Shown piece after piece: positions 33,491 to 41,999 of a stretch of 64,000 nucleotides of DNA. The notes under the pieces are model-generated. The model searched no databases. It was not told the origin of the DNA and worked only from the letters and a program-made list of their open reading frames with translations. Positions within the stretch are counted from its first letter, which is position 1. Each line of letters begins with the position of its first letter. Origin of the DNA: Syntrophopropionicum propionicicum_A (GTDB taxonomy: Bacteria > Bacillota > Desulfotomaculia > Desulfotomaculales > Pelotomaculaceae); assembly GCF_048984525.1 (NCBI RefSeq), contig NZ_JBMGJC010000009.1, positions 62,001-126,000 of the forward strand. Reading direction: 5' to 3'. Position numbers and translations under genes: made by a program.

Positions 33491-35656
33491 TTGAATACAA
33501 ATGTGGTTGATATTATCGCGGTCATAGCAAAAGAAACCGGTATTCCACGGCATAAAGTGGAGCATACGGTTAATCTTTTAGCCGACAACACCATCCCTTT
33601 TATTGCCCGATACCGTAAAGAGCAGACTGGCGAACTGGACGAAGAACAAATCCGCAATATCGACGAACTGCACAAGCACTACACAGCCCTGGAACAGCGG
33701 AAAGCAGAAATAATCCGCCTCATTGACGGGCAGGGCAAGCTCACCGAAGAGCTTCAGGCCAAAATCATCAGCTGCACCAAACTGTCTAAACTGGAAGATT
33801 TATACCTGCCCTACAAACCCAAACGCAAAACCAGGGCCAGCGTGGCCAGGGAAAATGGTCTTGAACCTCTAGCCGCATACCTTTTGTCCTTCCCCAGGTC
33901 AGGCAGCCCGGAGGAGGAGGCCTTGTCCTATATCTCTGAAGCAGTCCCCACAGTTGAAGATGCCCTGCAAGGAGCTTGTGACATAGTTGCCGAGAATGTC
34001 GCCGAGGACGCCGACGTGCGCAGTTGGGTGCGCGACCAGACCCGGCGGTCGGGGTGGCTGGTCACCAGCGGCCGCAACACGGCAGAAGACAAGACGTACC
34101 GCAACTATTACGATTATAGGGAACCGGTAAGCAGGATAGTACCGCACCGGGTGCTGGCCATAAACAGGGGAGAGCGGGAAGAAGTGCTGAGTGTCTCCGT
34201 TGAAGTGGATGAAAGCCCTATTATCAGGTGGATAAGCGGCAAATTCGTAAAAGACGGGACTGCGACCACGGCTTATGTTGACAGGGCGATCAGGGATGGG
34301 TACAAGAGGCTGATTGCTCCCGCAGTGGCGCGGGATATCCGGAATGAATTGACTGAAAAGGCGGAAGCCCAGGCGATCAAGGTATTCTCCAAAAACCTGC
34401 GCAGCTTGCTGCTCCAACCGCCGGTGCGGGGCAGGGTTGTCCTGGGTATAGACCCGGCCTACCGGACGGGCTGTAAATGGTGTGTCATAGACACCACAGG
34501 GAAGTTTTTGGAGGCAGGAGTCTTCTACCCCACTCCCCCTCAGAAAAAAATCAGGGAATCCGAAAAAGTCTTAGCAGACCTGGTAGAGAAGTATAGGGTT
34601 ACCGCAATCGTTATTGGCAATGGCACTGCCTCCAGGGATACGGAGGTTTTTGTGGCGGAATTTATCAAGTCTTATAACAAGCCGGGGCTTTCTTATACTA
34701 TCGTCAGCGAGGCCGGCGCCAGCGTTTATTCAGCCTCCAAGCTGGCTAAGAAAGAATTCCCCGATCTGGACGTGTCAGAACGCGGCGCTGTTTCAATAGC
34801 CCGCCGAATTCAGGACCCATTATCAGAGCTTGTAAAGATTGAGCCCAAAGCAGTAGGTGTGGGGCAGTACCAGCACGACCTGCCGCCCAAACATCTTGAT
34901 GAAAAGCTGTCTGAGGTTGTAGAATCAGTCGTCAACTATGTGGGGGTTGATCTCAACACGGCATCAGCCCAACTATTGGGGTACGTAGCCGGGATCAAAC
35001 CGACAGTTGCCGAAAATATTGTACATTACCGTGATGAGAACGGTGGTTTTAAGAACCGCCGGGAGTTATCCAAGGTGACCAGAATGGGGCCCAAGACACT
35101 TGAGCAGTGTGTGGGGTTTTTGCGTATCAACAACGGAGAAAACCTCCTGGACGCAACAGCAATACACCCGGAGTCATACGACCTGGCCTACCGCTTCCTT
35201 GGCCTTATCGGTTCCGGTCTGAATGAAATAGGCACCTCTGACGTCAGGTCCAGGATTGCCAGGGCCAATGTTGAGGAAATCGCGGCGCAGCTTGACGCCG
35301 GCGTCCCGACCCTGAGGGATATTGCAGACTCCCTGGCCCGGCCGGGCAGGGACCCCAGGGAGGACCTGCCAGTGCCAGTATTCCGCACCGACGTTTTAAG
35401 CCTTGAAGATTTAAAGCCGGGCATGGAACTTACCGGCACCGTCCGGAATGTGGTGGATTTCGGAGCGTTCGTGGATATTGGCATTAAAAGTGACGGGCTG
35501 GTACACATTTCGGAACTATCGGACACCCGTGTTCAGCACCCCCTGAACCTGGTTTCAGTAGGGGACGTGGTCAAGGTATGGGTGCTGGCGGTAGATATGG
35601 AGAGAGGCAGGGTCTCACTTTCCATGAAAAACAAGGGCGCTTTTTCAAGTTTATAA
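33491..35656 (+). CDS. tex: Tex, S1-domain transcription accessory protein
   Basis: The 721-residue protein has a Tex N-terminal helical domain (NTVVDIIAVIAKETG region, LYLPYKPKRKTRASVAREN) and a YqgF/RNase-H-like fold (VLGIDPAYRTGCKWCVIDTTG, AIVIGNGTASRDTEVFVAEF). Helix-hairpin-helix segments follow (GVDLNTASAQLLGYVAGI, ELSKVTRMGPKTLEQC). The C-terminal S1 domain (DLKPGMELTGTVRNVVDFGAFVDIG) is typical of nucleic-acid binding. The length and order match Tex from many bacteria. Start is TTG at 33491 with AAGGTG 7 bases upstream. It is a single gene with a terminator at 35671. Confidence 0.94.
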   Translation: MNTNVVDIIAVIAKETGIPRHKVEHTVNLLADNTIPFIARYRKEQTGELDEEQIRNIDELHKHYTALEQRKAEIIRLIDGQGKLTEELQAKIISCTKLSKLEDLYLPYKPKRKTRASVARENGLEPLAAYLLSFPRSGSPEEEALSYISEAVPTVEDALQGACDIVAENVAEDADVRSWVRDQTRRSGWLVTSGRNTAEDKTYRNYYDYREPVSRIVPHRVLAINRGEREEVLSVSVEVDESPIIRWISGKFVKDGTATTAYVDRAIRDGYKRLIAPAVARDIRNELTEKAEAQAIKVFSKNLRSLLLQPPVRGRVVLGIDPAYRTGCKWCVIDTTGKFLEAGVFYPTPPQKKIRESEKVLADLVEKYRVTAIVIGNGTASRDTEVFVAEFIKSYNKPGLSYTIVSEAGASVYSASKLAKKEFPDLDVSERGAVSIARRIQDPLSELVKIEPKAVGVGQYQHDLPPKHLDEKLSEVVESVVNYVGVDLNTASAQLLGYVAGIKPTVAENIVHYRDENGGFKNRRELSKVTRMGPKTLEQCVGFLRINNGENLLDATAIHPESYDLAYRFLGLIGSGLNEIGTSDVRSRIARANVEEIAAQLDAGVPTLRDIADSLARPGRDPREDLPVPVFRTDVLSLEDLKPGMELTGTVRNVVDFGAFVDIGIKSDGLVHISELSDTRVQHPLNLVSVGDVVKVWVLAVDMERGRVSLSMKNKGAFSSL

Positions 35657-35670
35657 AGTCATTTGCCTGA

Positions 35671-35707
35671 CAGGGGCTGCGGTAGTTTATCGCAGCCCTG
35701 TTTTATT
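35671..35707 (+). terminator. Intrinsic terminator of tex
   Basis: CAGGGGCTGCG, loop GTAGTTTAT, CGCAGCCCTG (one bulged G), then TTTTATT. It lies 15 bases after the tex stop. Confidence 0.8.
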
Positions 35708-35853
35708 AAAATGGGTACTATAATTTTATATAAACATATTAATAAGGAATCTCTTCCCCTGTTCAGATTAAGGGCTGCATGCTAATATGTAGAAAAAGTA
35801 GTTATAAAAGAATTTTATGGATCATTAAACTACGATAAAGGAGGAGAATACAC

Positions 35854-36201
35854 ATGCTGAAATTTTATTGTTTCCCAACCTGAACGAACTGCCGGAAAGC
35901 GAAAGCGTGGCTTTCGGAAAAGGGTGCGGAATATACTTACCGGGACATAGTCAAAGAGCCGCCCACTGCCGCGGAGCTGTTTGAGCTGGCGGAACTGGGC
36001 GGTATAAAAGTTAACAGCCTGCTTAATGAGAAGAGCACAAATTATAAACAGGCCAAAATAAATGCCAGGGACTTGTCCGAAAGCGAGATTGCGGATTTTT
36101 TAGCCTCCAACCCCAAGGCAATGTACCGTCCCCTGCTCACCAACGGCAAAAAACTGGTGGTGGGGTTCGAACCGGAGCAGATGGAGGCAATTCTAGGGTA
36201 A
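35854..36201 (+). CDS. ArsC/Spx-like thioredoxin-fold protein with in-frame UGA (probable selenocysteine)
   Basis: Read through one TGA (35881-35883), this gives 115 residues: MLKFYCFPT-U-TNCRKAKAWLSEKG, then about 85 residues ending in YRPLLTNGKKLVVGFEPEQ, the C-terminal pattern of the ArsC/Spx/YusI family (RPLL, GF.x.E). In that family the position holds the first Cys of CxxC, the reactive residue, so U replaces exactly the catalytic Cys, giving UxxC. AAGGAGG precedes the ATG at 35854. A hairpin starts 8 bases after the UGA (35892-35917, see separate entry). No other stop or frameshift lies in the remaining 105 codons. The alternative is a nonsense mutation in a dead gene; the intact frame speaks against it. 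Confidence 0.8.
35892..35917 (+). promoter_or_regulatory. SECIS-like hairpin in the ArsC/Spx-like gene
   Basis: CCG-G-AAAGC (35892-35900) pairs with GCTTTCGG (35910-35917), with one bulged G. The 9-base loop GAAAGCGTG starts with G, 17 bases after the UGA. Bacterial SECIS elements have an apical loop about 16-37 bases after UGA with a G in its first two positions, so this fits. Confidence 0.65.
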
Positions 36202-36423
36202 AGGGAAACAAGGGATTCTTTTTGTCTCGTTTATTGGCGCAAGAATACATTTATCCTGTTTCTCAGCTGCATACAAATCCAAAAGTGCGACAAGGATCGT
36301 ACAATAGTCGAACTTGTTGTACTTTGGCTACTCGCTGCGGTTTAAAAAAACGTTCAAGCAAGATCGCTAAATATCAATGGGCGAATTGAGACATAAGAAC
36401 GTCCACCTGTCTCCCAGGCCTGT
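36202..36423. other. 222-base intergenic region with a diverged repeat
   Basis: Contains GAGACA (36388-36393), TAAGAACGTCCACC and TGTCTC (36408-36413), a partial palindromic repeat of the GAGACA-arm type close to the 3' end of the DUF4132-type gene. The same AACGTCCACCTGTCTCC occurs near 41980. No gene is evident. Confidence 0.5.
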
Positions 36424-39400
36424 TTATGCCTTTATCTGATCCAGGATAGTCGGATCCTTTATTTTGCTGTCTTCAGCCAGGAAAACTATCTTCGATATGA
36501 TCTCCGCGGTTTTCGGGTCGTCATCCACAAAAGGAAGGAAAATACGGCCCCTGTGCTGTGAGTGCACGGGCAGGATGTGCAAAGCCCCGCTGGCCATTTT
36601 GTGTGCGACTCCGCTGCCGAGGTGCACGGTGTATTCCCCAAGGGTACCGCCGATAAACGCGTGAGATCCTTTCAGCTCAACATTGGCCAGCTTCAGCAGC
36701 CGCAGCATTTCGGTAATAATTGCGGCCCTCATTTCCACAGTCGACAGGCTTGCTTCCGGGTCAACGCCTCCCACATGCGCCACGCTGACCACCAGATCAA
36801 CATCGCGCATAATTTCGGAGAAGATTACTTCAGGAACGTCGGTAAACGGTACCAGCTTGTCAGTTTTTCTGTCAATAAAGACGACTCCTTCCAAAGTAGG
36901 CGCCTCAACGTCAGCGGGAGAGAACCAGTCAGCCATCGCATATATTTGGGCGATAATGTTTTCCTTGTAATATACTTTTTGCAGCCCTTCACCATAGCTG
37001 GCCGTCCATCCCCTGCCTTTGAGCAGGGCCGCCGCCTTCTTAGGCTGAATCTGGTGCCCGTCGTACCTGCGCGATATGGTGCGGGCCGCAAGTTCGTCGG
37101 CATTGGGCCGGTAGAGTTCCCTGAACACCTGTTTGAACGGCTGGACGATTTTTTTATCATATATGTCCCTCTGGTATGCCGCCCATTCCCCGCTTTCGTA
37201 TAGGTGCACCGGGTGGGCGATAACGCATTTGTCCTCCGGTCCCATATCAAATTTTTGGTCCCCGGCGCCGACAAGCACATTGTTTTTAAAATAGCCCAGC
37301 CTGCTGCCGCTCTTGAAAACGAGGTTTTGCAGCAAGGGGTAGATCACGAGGTTTTGAGAAAGGCTGTCAAGCTCTCCGGCAGTGAACACGTCCCCTGATT
37401 CCATCGCCTTTTCCAGTGTCGCGCGGGCCCGCGAGTACTGGTCCTTTAATGATTTCTGGACGGCTTTTATTTCCCTGACATAGTCGTTTTTCTTTAACCT
37501 GGACGGGATATCCCTAAGGGCCTTTCCTCCTTTTGTCACAATAACCGACGTCCTGCCGAGTTCGTCTATGCCGATATGTATATCAATATCCTCAACCGAA
37601 ACAGGTTTAAGGTAACGTTCGATAGAGCGTATTTTTTCGGTTTCCATATTCCACGTGAAGCGGGTAACATCCGAGAACCCGGCGTTCCTGGCCAAATTCT
37701 CCAGGGCAATGGAGACCGCTTTCGCTTCGCTTTCACGGCGCTGCGCTCCGAATTGCTTGCTCTCTTTCAGGAAGCCGTGCAAAAATTCATACCTGTGCAG
37801 CATGTCTCTCTTATCGCCGCCGAGCGGGATGAGACCGTAGCAGAGTACATAATCCTTGTTGCGCTTTTCATTAATTTTCTTCTCAGCCTGTTCAATGTCG
37901 ATTTTGCCCCGCACCGCGTCCGCAAAAAGCTGTGAGCGCTTGTGCAGCCCACCGCCGGCAATATATTTGGCGCTGTCGTAGACTGTTTTGAAACGCTTTT
38001 CGCCAAGCTCTGAGCAGGCCTCGTTGAACCATTCTATATCGAACGCTCCGTCTTTTAAATCCTGCGGGGAAACAGGCGAATAACGGGCCACCAATGTTTC
38101 CCTGTCATCTGAAAAGTTCTGGTTCAAATGAGCATGGAAATACCAGCCTGCGGATTTTAGTCCGGGCCAGTTCAAATATTTTTCTACCAGGTCAAGCCAC
38201 CGCGGTGCATACATGGCCGCGTCAACCAATTGCTTCTCAGTGACTTTTTTATTCTTCAACAATTCCCCCAGGGTGTTCTCATCCTCACCGTCAGCCGGCA
38301 GGCAGTGTTTCAGCAGGTGGCTGAAAATCTGCTTTTTAGTGGTGTTATCGCCGACGAAATTATAACCCCGCACATACGTGTCCTTTTCAGCGCCGACCAG
38401 TATATCGACAAAGAAGCGGGCTCCCGAGCATTTGAATATTCTTGACGCGAGATGGCTGACCTCCGTGGTCATATCTCCCCGCTTCAGCTCGATACCGACA
38501 ACTCGGTCAACAACTATCCCGCAAACTTCATTCAGCTTCCGGCAGGATGACAGATTTTTACTATGATAATCAGTATCTGTGAGGCTTCTTAAATTCTCGG
38601 CGCTTAAGGGCCGGCCGCACAGCTCGGCGTACAGCTCGTTCTCATCTGCCAGCCCCATGTCGAATGCCTTTTCAAAATCCTCCAGCCGCAGGCTGGCGTG
38701 AGATTTATACTCTGATGCCCGGTAAAAGGCGTACCCCGTCTGGAAGTATTCTTTAAAGCTTTGGTCATCATATATATTCTCTCTCATTCCGTCTAACCAA
38801 AATAAAATCTCTTTTGCGTTTACCAGGATGTAATTATGGCCTCCGAAATAATGACCGGGCTGATCCCTTTTTACAATACCTTCTGTAAAACGTTTGGCCG
38901 GAACCTTATTAAATATGAAGCATGACATATTACGGCACAGCGAAAATACTTCCGGTTTAGGCCATTCATTCAACAATGCCCTAAAAATTCTGGCAATATG
39001 GTAAGAATACGGCAATTTTTTAACCATTACACTAAATTCTTTATGGTTAACAGGAAATAGATCTGCTAAAAGCGCATCGTACCATCCTTGTGTTTTCATG
39101 TAATACCATTGAAAGAAATTATAATAAAATAATATTTCCAACAGCTGTTTGGCTTCGAGGTTGTGCTCTTTGGCAGCTCCCCTCCAGACCTCCGGCAGCG
39201 GAAAATAATCAATGGTAATAGATAAGTCCCCCCAGGCACTTTTTTTGGTTGTCCTGAGATGGTTTTCCGCCCCCAGGATTACTTTCTGATAAGTCCCATT
39301 CCAGTCTTCCGCCTCATATTCATAATCCTTGTGTTTATCGAAAAGTCTGCTGAAAACCAGCATTGTTTTTTTAATCTGATCATATGAAGAAGACAGCACA

Positions 39401-41358
39401 TCCCTGGCGGAAAAACCTTTAGGGCATGATAATCTGATGAGGGGTATTTCCTGGCCCGGGCTAAAAAGTCCAAAACCGTCCGCGGCGGAGAAATGAGCCG
39501 CTTCTTTATTAATAATTTTTTCTGACAGGATCCTGGTTTTCTGAGAAGTCTCAGCAAGCACGGCCGCTATCCGCCGGCACTCATGCGATATGCCCGCGTA
39601 TTTCGGCTTGTTTTCAACTGATGAAATAATATCGAGGGCTGCCAGGTGCTTATTCTCATCTCCAGCTTCCAGCAAACGCTTGACACTGCCCAACAGCGCT
39701 TCGGGAGGCTGCAGCAGCAATATAGAGATGGCGTTTTTTCGCAGATCGCCGGCTTTATACTGCAGTAAATCTTCAATTATTCTATAGTCATCAGGCGAGA
39801 GCTTGAGCTTTTCAACAATTCCCAATACGGTGGAACGCACATAAGGGCTCTTGTCTCCCAATAACTCAACAATCGCGGTTTTTTGTTTTCTCGTTCTTGG
39901 GTCATACAGAAAGGCATTAACGAACTCCCTGCGGGTATCGACGTTCATTTTGTCCCGGTAATCCAGCAGCAGCTCCACGTCGCTGTCCGCTGCTTTACCA
40001 GCCATGGCCAGCAGCATTTTAAGTATAATTTCATCACATGATACCGTTAGCTGCAGCCACGGAAATATGCTTTCCCTGAAGGTAACTTCCTTTTTGGGCA
40101 TACTGTCCAGCATTTTTTTAAGTTTTTCAAGCAGCTCCTGCCGGCTGCAGACGCCCTTAATTTTATTATATTTTTCTAGTTCGTCCTGGAATTCGGGCCT
40201 TAAGGTTATGTAATTTGTATCGGCAAAGAGGTTGACCAGGGCCCAGCTTTTGACCTCCAGGTCCGGATCGTCCAGGAGCTGTACTGCCAAACTGTGCTGA
40301 TAAGTTGGAAATTGGGTCTGGGCCAGAAAATAAAGGGCTGCCATCCTTTTATATTTATCATTTGCGGACAAAAGGGTTTTAATCTTATCCTCGGTCATGG
40401 CGATGTCCTCATAGGCCATCGCCCAGAGCCCCATAAATATAAGCATTGCGTCGCTGCTCTCCAGGCAGGCGCAGGCATAACCGCTCTCGGTAAGGCACCT
40501 GTAGCCTGTTTCAAGGCATTTTTGTACAACAGCCGGCTTTTGCGCCGATATGCCAAGACCTGTCCAGACATCAAGCGCCCGGACCACGGATGAAAACCTG
40601 ACCAGGTCGTGGTCAAGTATTATTTTCAATATATGGAGAAAGCCTTCCTTTGACCCCTCGTCCACGCACTCGACAATAACCTGGCGCAGCCCCTCCTGCA
40701 GCCTGGCGGCAAGCAGGAGGTCGCCCGCCCACTTATGCGCCTCACCGCTGCGGCTCATCAGGAGCCCCTTTATTATTTCGCGGGAGACCAGGCCTGTATT
40801 GTTGTCTCCATAAACAATATCACGGACCTTGTTGATCACCGCCTCATTGCCTTCGTCCATTTCCAGCGCCAGCAGGTCCGAAATAACAGGGATGTTTTGA
40901 AAAGTGTTGTTTTCCCGGGAAAAGTATTTATTATATGTGAAATCATTTGCCGCCAGGTAAACCATGTCTAGAAGCTTTGATACTCCTGAAGCAAGGTACA
41001 GCGCTTCATTTGTTTTTGCCCGGTAGGAACGTCGCGCGAGTCCTGTTGAGTAAGTATAATTAGTACTCCTGTCCCATATTTTTTTAAATTTTCCCGCCCA
41101 TTCCTCGCCAATAAGCCTCACCAACACCTTATATTCAGAGCCGGAAAAGACGCCGGCTATTTTATCCCCGGTCCACAAGGTGTTATACAGTCCGATTAGC
41201 ATTTTGTTCTGTTCAGTATAGTTATATGACCCTGTTGATAAACAAGACAGAACCGCGTTTAATATTTTTTTATTTCTTCCGAACCATAAAATTGTTTTTC
41301 CTCTAACCATTGAGATATGCTTTTGTAATTCTTCGTTGCTAATATAGTTATATATCAT
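36424..41358 (-). CDS. Large DUF4132-type protein with HEAT-like N-terminal region
   Basis: The 1644-residue protein is soluble, with no signal peptide or membrane helix. The first 600 residues contain repeats of alpha-helical hairpins resembling HEAT repeats (KRMAALYFLAQTQFPTYQHS, LLDDPDLEVKSWALVNLFAD, LGDKSPYVRSTVLGIVEKLK). The C-terminal third resembles the DUF4132 domain (YYKENIIAQIYAMADWFSPADVEAP, LVVSVAHVGGVDPEASLSTV, MASGALHILPVHSQHRGRIF). The domain's role is not established; relatives include proteins named after molybdate-related regulation. It follows a 139-residue partner by 6 bases and seems more AT-rich than its neighbours. I cannot assign a function. Confidence 0.7.
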   Translation of the reverse strand: MIYNYISNEELQKHISMVRGKTILWFGRNKKILNAVLSCLSTGSYNYTEQNKMLIGLYNTLWTGDKIAGVFSGSEYKVLVRLIGEEWAGKFKKIWDRSTNYTYSTGLARRSYRAKTNEALYLASGVSKLLDMVYLAANDFTYNKYFSRENNTFQNIPVISDLLALEMDEGNEAVINKVRDIVYGDNNTGLVSREIIKGLLMSRSGEAHKWAGDLLLAARLQEGLRQVIVECVDEGSKEGFLHILKIILDHDLVRFSSVVRALDVWTGLGISAQKPAVVQKCLETGYRCLTESGYACACLESSDAMLIFMGLWAMAYEDIAMTEDKIKTLLSANDKYKRMAALYFLAQTQFPTYQHSLAVQLLDDPDLEVKSWALVNLFADTNYITLRPEFQDELEKYNKIKGVCSRQELLEKLKKMLDSMPKKEVTFRESIFPWLQLTVSCDEIILKMLLAMAGKAADSDVELLLDYRDKMNVDTRREFVNAFLYDPRTRKQKTAIVELLGDKSPYVRSTVLGIVEKLKLSPDDYRIIEDLLQYKAGDLRKNAISILLLQPPEALLGSVKRLLEAGDENKHLAALDIISSVENKPKYAGISHECRRIAAVLAETSQKTRILSEKIINKEAAHFSAADGFGLFSPGQEIPLIRLSCPKGFSARDVLSSSYDQIKKTMLVFSRLFDKHKDYEYEAEDWNGTYQKVILGAENHLRTTKKSAWGDLSITIDYFPLPEVWRGAAKEHNLEAKQLLEILFYYNFFQWYYMKTQGWYDALLADLFPVNHKEFSVMVKKLPYSYHIARIFRALLNEWPKPEVFSLCRNMSCFIFNKVPAKRFTEGIVKRDQPGHYFGGHNYILVNAKEILFWLDGMRENIYDDQSFKEYFQTGYAFYRASEYKSHASLRLEDFEKAFDMGLADENELYAELCGRPLSAENLRSLTDTDYHSKNLSSCRKLNEVCGIVVDRVVGIELKRGDMTTEVSHLASRIFKCSGARFFVDILVGAEKDTYVRGYNFVGDNTTKKQIFSHLLKHCLPADGEDENTLGELLKNKKVTEKQLVDAAMYAPRWLDLVEKYLNWPGLKSAGWYFHAHLNQNFSDDRETLVARYSPVSPQDLKDGAFDIEWFNEACSELGEKRFKTVYDSAKYIAGGGLHKRSQLFADAVRGKIDIEQAEKKINEKRNKDYVLCYGLIPLGGDKRDMLHRYEFLHGFLKESKQFGAQRRESEAKAVSIALENLARNAGFSDVTRFTWNMETEKIRSIERYLKPVSVEDIDIHIGIDELGRTSVIVTKGGKALRDIPSRLKKNDYVREIKAVQKSLKDQYSRARATLEKAMESGDVFTAGELDSLSQNLVIYPLLQNLVFKSGSRLGYFKNNVLVGAGDQKFDMGPEDKCVIAHPVHLYESGEWAAYQRDIYDKKIVQPFKQVFRELYRPNADELAARTISRRYDGHQIQPKKAAALLKGRGWTASYGEGLQKVYYKENIIAQIYAMADWFSPADVEAPTLEGVVFIDRKTDKLVPFTDVPEVIFSEIMRDVDLVVSVAHVGGVDPEASLSTVEMRAAIITEMLRLLKLANVELKGSHAFIGGTLGEYTVHLGSGVAHKMASGALHILPVHSQHRGRIFLPFVDDDPKTAEIISKIVFLAEDSKIKDPTILDQIKA

Positions 41359-41364
41359 CGCACC

Positions 41365-41784
41365 TCACCACATTCTGCCTGCGAGCATGGTGAAACGGAT
41401 AAAGGTCAGCAGGCCGTTTTCATTTATTTCAAGCGGTTCATCAAGAGATGAAATCTCATTTTCACCTATGAACACTCTGTAGATGCCGTCCTCAAAGGCA
41501 AGTACCGCAGTTTCTATTGCTCTATAGACATCAGCCTGTTCATGGCTGCGGCGCTCACCAAAACCAACTTTGCCGGTTTCAGCCTGGTCCTCTATTTCCG
41601 CCGGTGAAAGGTATTTGATGATCAGGGGTCCGGCTGTTTTGTTGTTGTATGCGGTTACATTGATACGAACAACTTCTGTAATAAGGCCCCTTAAGTTTAA
41701 AGGAGCGTTCTCCAGTATCAATTCTTTTTTTGTTATATATTCTTTTCGTTTGCCTGCTTGCTTTACAGAAACATATACTTTCAT
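41365..41784 (-). CDS. Small partner of the DUF4132-type protein, unknown function
   Basis: The 139-residue protein begins MKVYVSVKQAGKRKEYITKK and is rich in alternating beta-prone and charged segments (LIIKYLSPAEIEDQ, VFIGENEISSLDEPLEI). No cysteine, signal peptide or membrane helix is present. GAGGTGG stands 5 bases before the ATG at 41784; a longer frame opens at 41808 but has no better site. It lies 6 bases upstream of the 1644-residue gene, so the two are almost surely cotranscribed and translationally coupled. No family was recognised. Confidence 0.7.
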   Translation of the reverse strand: MKVYVSVKQAGKRKEYITKKELILENAPLNLRGLITEVVRINVTAYNNKTAGPLIIKYLSPAEIEDQAETGKVGFGERRSHEQADVYRAIETAVLAFEDGIYRVFIGENEISSLDEPLEINENGLLTFIRFTMLAGRMW

Positions 41785-41922
41785 CGGCGCCACCTCAAAA
41801 TATTCCAAACTGCGACATTATGCGATATATGTTAATAATAGCAATTTTTTCTAAAAAAATAAACCCGAGATTATTCTAAAATCCCGGGTATTTTGCGTCT
41901 GTTCGTCGTGTCAAGGGAATGC

Positions 41923-41949
41923 GTGTCAAGGGGACGGGGTTGTTGACAC
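41923..41949. repeat. Palindromic repeat, GTGTCAAG arms
   Basis: GTGTCAAG (41923-41930), core GGGACGGGGTTG and TTGACAC, in the opposite orientation to 6828. Directly beside it at about 41967-41995 is GAAACAAAACGAACGTCCACCTGTCTCC, a second, diverged member. The copies lie 50 bases past the stop of the NlpC protein gene, on the minus strand. Confidence 0.75.
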
Positions 41950-41999
41950 ATTCTCATAGGCAAAGGGAAACAAAACGAACGTCCACCTGTCTCCACAGC

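Noticed and set aside
35881..35883. Calling the ArsC/Spx-like gene a simple pseudogene
   Set aside because: A single UGA at the catalytic Cys with a SECIS-like hairpin and an otherwise intact frame is better explained by selenocysteine, though a mutation cannot be excluded from sequence alone.
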